Shown here: piece after piece, positions 7,376-12,970 of the stretch | Layout: each line of letters opens with the position of its first letter | Numbering within the stretch: position 1 is the first letter of the stretch | Source: Microbacteriaceae bacterium | GTDB lineage: Bacteria > Actinomycetota > Actinomycetes > Actinomycetales > Microbacteriaceae | Assembly (NCBI GenBank): GCA_029979375.1 | Contig: JAPOHQ010000019.1 | Location: 1 to 14,559 of the forward strand | DNA length: 14,559 bases | Direction of reading: 5' to 3' | Made by a program: the position numbers and the translations under genes | The notes under the pieces: generated by a model | What the model was told of the DNA's origin: nothing | The model's input: the letters and a program-made list of their open reading frames with translations, nothing else | Databases searched by the model: none

Positions 7376-8445
7376 GAAATCACCTCTCGCAACCTAAGCG
7401 CAGTATCTTCTGGGGCAATGTCTCCAACAAATGCGCCCATGGCGCTTTCGGAGCCTGCCAGGTATTTGAGCTTATCTGCAGCTCGGCGGGGGGAGGTAAT
7501 CTGCAGCATCAGTCGCAGCTTTTCGCGCCCGGAAATCATTGGCGCCTGGTGCCAGGCTGAGATGTAGGGGGTTGGTGTCGGGTAGAAGGCATCGATGCCT
7601 TCCAGGAGCTTCTTGTAAACAACTGCCAGCTCATCGGCTTCGGCATCGGTTAGCTCGGATAGATCTGCCATAGCGCGCTTAGGCATGAGGTGCAGTTCCA
7701 TGGGCCAACGAGCAGCGAATGGCACATAGGCAACAAAAGAATCGCTGTTTAGGACCTCTCGCTTGCTGCCAGCCTCGAATGCCAGCAGGTCACCAAAGAA
7801 GTCTCCCTGGTAGCCAAATGCCGAGTCGACAAGCTTCTGGGTTCTAGGTGTCACGAACGGATACGCATAGATCTGGCCGTGTGGATGGTGGAGGGTGACC
7901 CCGATCTCCTCGCCGCGATTCTCAAACGGGAAGACCTGGACAACTCCCTCAACCTGCTGCAGCTCTGCGGTGCGATTCATCCAGGCGCCGATCACAGTCC
8001 GGATGCGCTCATTAGGCATTGCCCCCAGGCTGCCCTCGTGCTCGGGGCTAAAGACGACCACCTCGCAGCGTCCATAGGAGGTAGTAGCGAAGCCAAAGCG
8101 TTTACCGTTCGGTTGGTCAATTTCTCCGACGGCAGGACCAAAGGCCGGCCCCTTGTTCTCGAACACCGCGACGTCGAACTGGTCCGGAAGTTCACTGAGG
8201 TTGTCTTTGGTGGTGGGGCAGAGCGGACAGACGTGAGCCGGGGGCAGGAAGGCGCGCTGTTGTCGGTGAGAAGCGACCGTGATCCACTCTGAAGTCAGCG
8301 GGTCATACCTGAGCTCGGCAGTCGCCGGCCTTTCCGCTACCTCGCGAGCGTCTTGCTTGCGCTGGGCGGGCAGCGAAGAAGAGGCATCGTCGAAATAGAA
8401 GATGTCTCGCCCATCGAAGAGCTTGCCGTCAATTCTTGGCTTCAC
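7372..8445 (-). CDS. galT: Galactose-1-phosphate uridylyltransferase
   Basis: A 357-residue HIT-superfamily enzyme that exchanges UMP between UDP-glucose and galactose 1-phosphate. The active-site motif is HPHGQ, with His189 as the expected uridylylated nucleophile. Likely zinc ligands are Cys73 and Cys76 (CPLC), His136 (FSPEHE) and His187, matching the Cys/Cys/His/His set of the E. coli enzyme. The start is a GTG at 8445; a weak GGGA-type Shine-Dalgarno precedes it. The N-terminus (about 1-40) is longer than the E. coli protein before the first conserved segment (ELRYDPLTSEWI), which is usual for actinobacterial forms. It is first in the galT-galK operon and divergent from the epimerase gene. 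Confidence 0.95.
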   Translation of the reverse strand: MKPRIDGKLFDGRDIFYFDDASSSLPAQRKQDAREVAERPATAELRYDPLTSEWITVASHRQQRAFLPPAHVCPLCPTTKDNLSELPDQFDVAVFENKGPAFGPAVGEIDQPNGKRFGFATTSYGRCEVVVFSPEHEGSLGAMPNERIRTVIGAWMNRTAELQQVEGVVQVFPFENRGEEIGVTLHHPHGQIYAYPFVTPRTQKLVDSAFGYQGDFFGDLLAFEAGSKREVLNSDSFVAYVPFAARWPMELHLMPKRAMADLSELTDAEADELAVVYKKLLEGIDAFYPTPTPYISAWHQAPMISGREKLRLMLQITSPRRAADKLKYLAGSESAMGAFVGDIAPEDTALRLREVIS

Positions 8446-8484
8446 TCAGCTGTCCCGCCCGTTCGTTCTCACTAACATATTTGG
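8446..8484. promoter_or_regulatory. Divergent gal promoter with overlapping -10 elements
   Basis: The 39-bp gap between the galT and galM starts contains TAACATA at 8473-8479. Read on the plus strand, TAACAT (8473-8478) is a TANNNT hexamer ending 6 nt before the GTG of the epimerase gene, so that gene would be leaderless. Read on the minus strand, TATGTT (8479-8474) is also TANNNT and would start galT transcription near 8467, leaving a leader of about 20 nt. One symmetric -10 could thus serve both directions. No -35 box or repressor operator is obvious in the gap. Confidence 0.45.
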
Positions 8485-9324
8485 GTGCGCCAAAGCGACC
8501 CTGAACAGCAACTGAGTATTCACCACCGAGGTGGTGCCTCAAGTATTGCACGCATCAGCCGGATTGGTGGCGCTTTAGAGGGCCTAACCCTTGGGGGAGT
8601 AGAGCTGATCGCGACTCCACGCGTCGATTACTCTGCGATGTTTTTTGGCTCCGTGCTGGCGCCCTGGCCAAACCGCCTGGCCGATGGTGAGTTTGAATAC
8701 GAAGGCAAGATTCACCGCGTTGGAACCTTGGATCAGGACAGCAATGCAAATCACGGCCTGCTCTATGACCAGCAGATGCGGGTCGTGAACCACCAGGAGG
8801 AATCGGTCAGCCTGGCCCTTGGTATGGCAGAAATCGGATACCCCTGGCCAATTGACCTTGAAATCGAATACTCAATCTCGGAGTCTGAGCTTCACGTCAA
8901 AGCGAATGCGAGAAACCGCTCTGACGAGGCCGCACCATTTGCCATCGGTTTTCATCCCTACTTTCTGACTGGCGAGAGTTTCTTGTTGGAGGGTGACTTC
9001 AGCCACCGGGTCCTCTCGGACGACAGGATGCTTCCAAGCGGGGTTGAGGAGATATCCGGGCTCAGCTACTCGGGAGGGGAGCTAGATGCCTGCTTCTATG
9101 GGGCCGATGTAATACACCTAACGACCCCGCATGCAAAGCTCGAGATTGCTCTGGAGGAGAACCTGAGTCACTTCATGTTCTATCGCCCCAGAAGCGATGT
9201 TGGCAACCTGCTGGCAATCGAGCCGATGAGCAGTGGGGCAAATGCCTTCAATCTAGAACTTACGAAAAACCTTCTGCTACCCGGCGAGGAAAAGTCCTAC
9301 CGATTCTCAGTTAGAAAGCTGTAG
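8485..9324 (+). CDS. Aldose 1-epimerase family protein (galactose mutarotase-like)
   Basis: A 279-residue cytoplasmic protein of the GalM fold. It shows APWPNRLADGEF (Asn63-Arg64, substrate binding), ANHGLL (His90), GFHPYF (His157, the expected catalytic acid) and IEPMSSGANAFN (Glu246, the expected catalytic base). These residues interconvert alpha and beta anomers of aldoses, supplying alpha-galactose for galactokinase. The length is shorter than classical GalM (about 340) and typical of the actinobacterial 'aldose 1-epimerase family' group, where specificity is often untested. The GTG start at 8485 has no Shine-Dalgarno and probably begins a leaderless message. Its placement opposite galT-galK supports galactose as substrate. 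The 3' end overlaps the convergent SDR gene by 14 nt. Confidence 0.9.
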   Translation: MRQSDPEQQLSIHHRGGASSIARISRIGGALEGLTLGGVELIATPRVDYSAMFFGSVLAPWPNRLADGEFEYEGKIHRVGTLDQDSNANHGLLYDQQMRVVNHQEESVSLALGMAEIGYPWPIDLEIEYSISESELHVKANARNRSDEAAPFAIGFHPYFLTGESFLLEGDFSHRVLSDDRMLPSGVEEISGLSYSGGELDACFYGADVIHLTTPHAKLEIALEENLSHFMFYRPRSDVGNLLAIEPMSSGANAFNLELTKNLLLPGEEKSYRFSVRKL

Positions 9325-9988
9325 AGGGCAGCTCTTTTTCGTCGTTTTCGATTGCCGCAACTATTCGCTGCGCGACGTGTTGCGCGGTCATGCCCTCGGG
9401 GAACTTTGGAGCTTCGCCCGCAATGGCCCTGCTCGCAAGCCCGGTTTCGGTGTGACCGGGTCGAGCCGAGATCGCTCTGATGCCCTGCCTCCGCCACTCT
9501 CTGGCTGCGGCCGCCAGAAAACCATCGATTGCAAACTTTGACGCCGAATAGGCGGCAATGCCCGGTAGCGGCGTCTCGGCCACGACGCCCGTGATGTTTA
9601 CGACGACCGACTCTTCCTTTTCCGCCAGCTTGGCCGTTAGCGCGCTGAAGAGTTGCATTGGGCCGGAGGCATTGATTGCCATTAGCCTGCCAACGGTTTC
9701 TGCCATTAGGTCCTTTACCTCGCCGAAGGCCACTACGCCGGCTGCGTTGATGATGCCATCCAGCTCTGTCGCTGCAATGAGGTAGTCGCTGAGGGTCTTG
9801 ATGCTCTCGGGGCTCGTTAGGTCAAGGAGCAGGCGAACCTCGACCTTGGCAGGAATCTTGGCGGCCGAGTCATTGCTGCTAGCACTACCTGAGACTATGG
9901 CTCCCTTTTCGGTGAGCAGTTTAACTATCTCGCCACCCAGGACCCCTGAGGCTCCGACGACTAAGAATCTCTTGTTTGTAATCTCCAC
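9311..9988 (-). CDS. Short-chain dehydrogenase/reductase (SDR)
   Basis: A 225-residue classical-type SDR oxidoreductase using NAD(P)H. The cofactor motif is VGASGVLG (Gly12, Gly15, Gly18), followed by NAAGV (81-85), Asn106 (AINASGP), and Tyr147 and Lys151 in AYSASK. The usual catalytic serine, expected 13 residues before Tyr147, is glycine (Gly134) next to Thr133 in NITGVV; either Thr133 substitutes or this is a subfamily variation. The substrate cannot be read from sequence. The start is a GTG at 9988: it is the only start codon in frame between the first strand and an upstream in-frame stop, and it has no Shine-Dalgarno. TATGGT on this strand lies directly before it. The gene is divergent from the ECF operon and overlaps the epimerase gene at the 3' end. 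Confidence 0.88.
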   Translation of the reverse strand: MEITNKRFLVVGASGVLGGEIVKLLTEKGAIVSGSASSNDSAAKIPAKVEVRLLLDLTSPESIKTLSDYLIAATELDGIINAAGVVAFGEVKDLMAETVGRLMAINASGPMQLFSALTAKLAEKEESVVVNITGVVAETPLPGIAAYSASKFAIDGFLAAAAREWRRQGIRAISARPGHTETGLASRAIAGEAPKFPEGMTAQHVAQRIVAAIENDEKELPSTAF

Positions 9989-10059
9989 ACCATAGGCAAC
10001 CTGAGCGGGTTGCGAGTTATTTCAAAAGTAAACTTGTGAGCAATCCAAAGGAGCCGTAA
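9989..10059. promoter_or_regulatory. Promoter/leader region of the ECF operon; RBS for a TTG start
   Basis: This 71-bp gap separates the SDR gene and the lipoprotein gene. On the plus strand TAAACT (10029-10034) is a possible -10; TTGCGA (10010-10015) resembles a -35 but the 13-nt spacing is short. AAAGGAG (10047-10053), 6 nt before the TTG at 10060, is a strong Shine-Dalgarno and decides that unusual start. The gap is too short for a cobalamin riboswitch, which normally needs roughly 200 nt, and I saw no riboswitch-like conserved core. Confidence 0.4.
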
Positions 10060-10548
10060 TTGCGTCTCAAGCTAGCCTCGCTTGCCCTCTTTCCTCTGCT
10101 CTTAACCGGCTGTTCGGCACCCGGTGAAGACTTCGCAGCTGATGGTAGCTGTGCGGGCGTGAAGGTGGAGATTAACTTCTCCGGGCAATCCGAGAACCTT
10201 TCACGCTGCGTAAATATTGCCGAGGGCGGTGCGATTGCGAAGGATGTTTTGGCTGCCGCGGGAATCTCAATCGAGGGCACCAAGGCATATGGCGATCAGG
10301 TCATTTGCCGCGTGAATCAAATACCCTCCGACACTGAGCCGCTGCGCATCGATGGTGAAGAGCCATATGTTGAGTCTTGCGAAGACATGCCTGCCGCCTT
10401 CGCCTACTGGGGCCTCTGGGTTCGCTCGTCCGACCAGGCGGAGTGGGAATATGCCATGGAGGGCATCTCCTCGCTGCAGTTGAACCCGGGTCAGAGCATT
10501 GGTTTGGCTTTCTCACTGGCCGGCGAGGCCCCAACCCCAACCGACTAA
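10060..10548 (+). CDS. Four-cysteine lipoprotein, DUF4430 / SCO2322-like, putative ECF accessory binding protein
   Basis: A 162-residue exported lipoprotein. A basic N-terminus and hydrophobic stretch end in the lipobox LLTGC with lipidated Cys18. The mature domain has four further cysteines (31, 50, 83, 107), enough for two disulfides outside the cell. Features such as AKDVLAAAG (60-68), YGDQVICRV (77-85), AYWGLWV (115-121), WEYAMEGIS (129-137) and LNPGQSIGLAFS (141-152) follow the layout I associate with DUF4430 and the SCO2322 family: a small beta-rich domain with a 'YW..w' strand and a late 'dG..igw.f' strand. A DUF4430 domain also forms the C-terminal part of animal transcobalamins. The TTG start is supported by AAAGGAG. 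The TAA stop overlaps the ATG of the ATPase gene by one base, so it is part of the transporter operon. An extracytoplasmic substrate-capture role is inferred; the family call is from memory. Confidence 0.72.
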   Translation: MRLKLASLALFPLLLTGCSAPGEDFAADGSCAGVKVEINFSGQSENLSRCVNIAEGGAIAKDVLAAAGISIEGTKAYGDQVICRVNQIPSDTEPLRIDGEEPYVESCEDMPAAFAYWGLWVRSSDQAEWEYAMEGISSLQLNPGQSIGLAFSLAGEAPTPTD

Positions 10549-12245
10549 TGACCAGTGCGAAGCGGATTGTCTGGGCATTCTCCTTCGCCCTTGGTTTCCT
10601 AGTTCTTCGCCTCTGCTACGCCTTTTTCTTCAATGGTCTTGCCGGCGTCAACGTTCTTTTTGACCTGCCCGCGCTGAGACTTTCGGGACCGTTCCGCCAC
10701 ATCACCCTGCTTGGACCGGTGAGCACCGAGGGCATCGTTCGCAACCTCGAGGTTGCCCTGCCGTTTGCAGTTGCTATAGCACTCTTCGGGTCGCTAGCCG
10801 CGCTGCTAACCCCTCGATTGATGCTGCGCGTTGCCGAACGCGGTCGAAACCAATTCCTCACCGCTTTAGCGCTAGGGCTTAGCGCCATGCCGGAGCTCAT
10901 CGAGGCAGGCATTAGGCAGCTTAGAAACCGAAGGTTGAGGGCCGAATCCAGGTTCTCTGTAATCGTGCCGCTTATGGAAAAAGCAGTCTCACGATCCGGT
11001 GAGCTAGCACTCGAGCTTGCAAGATCGAAGCCTGCAACTCACTCGGCAGACCTGGTAGTTCGCGACCTGATGACCGGAGGTCTCGGGCCGATAGACCTAA
11101 CCCTTAGGCCTGGACAAAAGCTAGTCATTAGCGGAGAGACAGGGTCTGGCAAGTCAACTTTGCTTTCAGCAATAGCCGGTGAGCTCAGGGAGCATCAGGG
11201 AAGAGAGCTCTCGGGCACTATCACCCTTGGTGGTCAGGACATCACAGGCTTTGGTGAGGCGTCCAAGTTCAGTTATCTGGTTCACCAATTGCCTAGGACC
11301 CTTGGAGCTCGACTTAGCCACGGCGAGGCATACCTGCAGCTGGTCGAGCGCGGCATCGCTAGGAAACCGGCTGTTCTGCTGCTGGATGAACCCGCAGGAG
11401 TCCTGGACCGGCGAAACCTCGAGAGCTTGCAAGCAAGGCTCAGCGAGTTTGCCCGCGACGGGGGGATTGTCCTGATTGCTGAGCACCGGGTCGAATCGCT
11501 CTCGGATCAAAGCTTCGACCATCTGCACATCGCCAACGGGGGGCTGGTTGCTGGCCAGTTTTCTCCAGAGTCGGTAACGATTCCGCGCCGGCGACCGGTC
11601 GTGGGCAGAGAGGCTTCCGCTCAAATTAAAGATCTGAGAGTTGGTCGGGAGCATTTGCTGGTGCTGCTGGAGGACCTGCGGCTCCTCCAGGGAGAGTGCA
11701 TCGCAATCACAGGCCCTAATGGCTCCGGAAAAACCACGCTTTTGGAGACCCTTGCGACCCAGAAGGGAGCCATCGAGGTCTCAGGCCGCCGACTTGGCGA
11801 GCCCTCACCAACTTTGGTTGCTCTGGTGCCGGACGAACCCGCAGAGTTTTTTGTGACGGCAAGCCTTGGTGAGGAGCTGGCTCGGGCTGACAAGATTGCG
11901 GGGGTGGCAGCTGGCTTTACCCAAACCACCTTCGAGAGCATTGTTGGAAGCGCAGCTGAGCTCCTTGAGACTCACCCCCTTGATCTCTCCGCGGGGAAGC
12001 AGCTCGCACTGGCCACCGCGATGCAGCTCAGTCACAAGCCGGCGGTGCTGTTGATGGACGAACCCGTGCGCGGATTGGACCCGAGGTCGCGAGAGCTTAT
12101 GGCCGAGACGATTCGCTGTGTTCAAGAGACCGGGTGTGCGGTAGTGCTGACCACCCACGACCTGAAGTTTGCCGGCGAGCTCGCTGATCGGGTCTTGGAG
12201 ATCAGCAGTCAGCGCTTGCGCCAGCTTGCCAAGGTGAGCGCATGA
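10548..12245 (+). CDS. ECF transporter fusion: reduced EcfT-like domain plus two ABC ATPase domains
   Basis: A 565-residue protein beginning at the ATG at 10548, inside the TAATG junction with the lipoprotein stop. Residues 1-165 look like a short T component: membrane segments at about 5-29 and 68-88, then a helical region ending in AVSRSGELALELARS, which resembles the coupling-helix region of EcfT/CbiQ but has ARS where Ala-Arg-Gly is usual. ABC domain 1 (about 167-340) has Walker A GETGSGKST (196-204), Q-loop Gln247, signature LSHGE (256-260), Walker B LLLDEP and an EHR switch (312-314). ABC domain 2 (about 355-560) has Walker A GPNGSGKTT (389-397), signature LSAGK (480-484), Walker B MDEPVRGLD and switch His537. 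It would energise import by the S component encoded next. Domain 1 has only about 54 residues between the Walker A lysine and the signature, so most of the alpha-helical subdomain appears missing. The gene overlaps the S-component start by 4 nt. Confidence 0.85.
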   Translation: MTSAKRIVWAFSFALGFLVLRLCYAFFFNGLAGVNVLFDLPALRLSGPFRHITLLGPVSTEGIVRNLEVALPFAVAIALFGSLAALLTPRLMLRVAERGRNQFLTALALGLSAMPELIEAGIRQLRNRRLRAESRFSVIVPLMEKAVSRSGELALELARSKPATHSADLVVRDLMTGGLGPIDLTLRPGQKLVISGETGSGKSTLLSAIAGELREHQGRELSGTITLGGQDITGFGEASKFSYLVHQLPRTLGARLSHGEAYLQLVERGIARKPAVLLLDEPAGVLDRRNLESLQARLSEFARDGGIVLIAEHRVESLSDQSFDHLHIANGGLVAGQFSPESVTIPRRRPVVGREASAQIKDLRVGREHLLVLLEDLRLLQGECIAITGPNGSGKTTLLETLATQKGAIEVSGRRLGEPSPTLVALVPDEPAEFFVTASLGEELARADKIAGVAAGFTQTTFESIVGSAAELLETHPLDLSAGKQLALATAMQLSHKPAVLLMDEPVRGLDPRSRELMAETIRCVQETGCAVVLTTHDLKFAGELADRVLEISSQRLRQLAKVSA

Positions 12246-12970
12246 TGAGAGTAAAACGCCTTCTGCTTCCGCTGATCTCTTTCGCAGCTCTACTTGCCTT
12301 TACCTGGCCGCTTTGGACCTCGATTAGCGGGGCCAGCGCCGAGCTGGGCGGAGTTCTCTCGGTTTTGGCAGCCATCGGACTTGCTTTGGCCGCGCTGTTC
12401 GTCTTTGACGGAGAGCTCTTGGGACCCAAGCAATTGGCGATGCTGTCGCTTCTTGCGGCACTCGGCGCTAGCCTGCGGGTTGCAACAGGCGGGACTGGCG
12501 GCTTCGAGCTTGTTTTTGTTGCGGTGATTCTTGGCGGCAGCGTCTTTGGCATTCGATTTGGGTTTCTCCTGGGGCTTCTGACAATCGCGCTGTCTTCTTT
12601 GTTCTTTGGTGGGTTTGGGCCTTGGACCGCATATCAGATGTTTGCCACAGCCTGGGTCGGAGCCGGAGCTGGCTGGGTTGGCAAGCGGTTCCCGGCTAAC
12701 AACCTCGCCTTGGTCTGCTATGCGGTGGTTTCGAGTTACCTATTTGGCCTGGCTATGAACCTATGGTTCTGGCCTTTTGCCACTGGACCTCAGAGCTCGA
12801 TTTCATTTGATGCTGCAGCTGGGGTTACTCAGAACCTGGCCAGCTTCCTGAGCTACAGCCTCGTTAGCTCGACTCTGACCTGGGACACCGTGAGGGCGGT
12901 TTCGGTTGCCATCGTGATTGCGGTTTTCGGAACCGCGCTGCGCAGAACCTTGGAGCGCGCGAAGATCTAA
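12242..12970 (+). CDS. ECF transporter S component (substrate-binding membrane subunit)
   Basis: A 242-residue membrane protein with six or seven hydrophobic segments (about 6-25, 35-55, 64-81, 88-124, 131-146, 154-177, 218-235). FELVFVAVILGGSVFG (88-103), the small-residue-rich GFLLGLLTIALSS and GGFGPWTAYQMFATAWVGAG (123-142) match a group of actinobacterial S components that I know from ECF operons; some members are grouped with CbrT-type candidates for cobalamin. The S subunit binds the vitamin and topples in the membrane when driven by the T-A-A module, here encoded by the upstream gene. The substrate is not proven. The ATG at 12242 lies in an ATGA overlap with the ATPase stop; a second ATG follows immediately. 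The TAA stop shares CTAA with the TAG of convergent metH. Confidence 0.85.
   Translation: MMRVKRLLLPLISFAALLAFTWPLWTSISGASAELGGVLSVLAAIGLALAALFVFDGELLGPKQLAMLSLLAALGASLRVATGGTGGFELVFVAVILGGSVFGIRFGFLLGLLTIALSSLFFGGFGPWTAYQMFATAWVGAGAGWVGKRFPANNLALVCYAVVSSYLFGLAMNLWFWPFATGPQSSISFDAAAGVTQNLASFLSYSLVSSTLTWDTVRAVSVAIVIAVFGTALRRTLERAKI

Noticed and set aside
7889..8292. Plus-strand frame of 137 codons opposite galT (from 7879)
   Set aside because: It is a complement of strongly conserved galT sequence including the HPHGQ region, and shows no domain of its own.
9989..10059. Cobalamin riboswitch ahead of the ECF operon
   Set aside because: The gap is only 71 nt, too short for the class, and no conserved B12-box-like core was seen.
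10377..10547. Upstream extension of the fusion ATPase to an earlier ATG at 10377
   Set aside because: It would overlap the lipoprotein gene by 171 nt out of frame and add Arg/Gly-rich low-quality sequence. The ATG at 10548 in the TAATG junction gives a sensible membrane-protein N-terminus.
11260..11330. Frameshift or sequencing error in ABC domain 1
   Set aside because: The Q-loop, signature and Walker B all stay in one frame with normal spacing after the signature, so an in-frame absence is the simpler reading, though reads should be checked.
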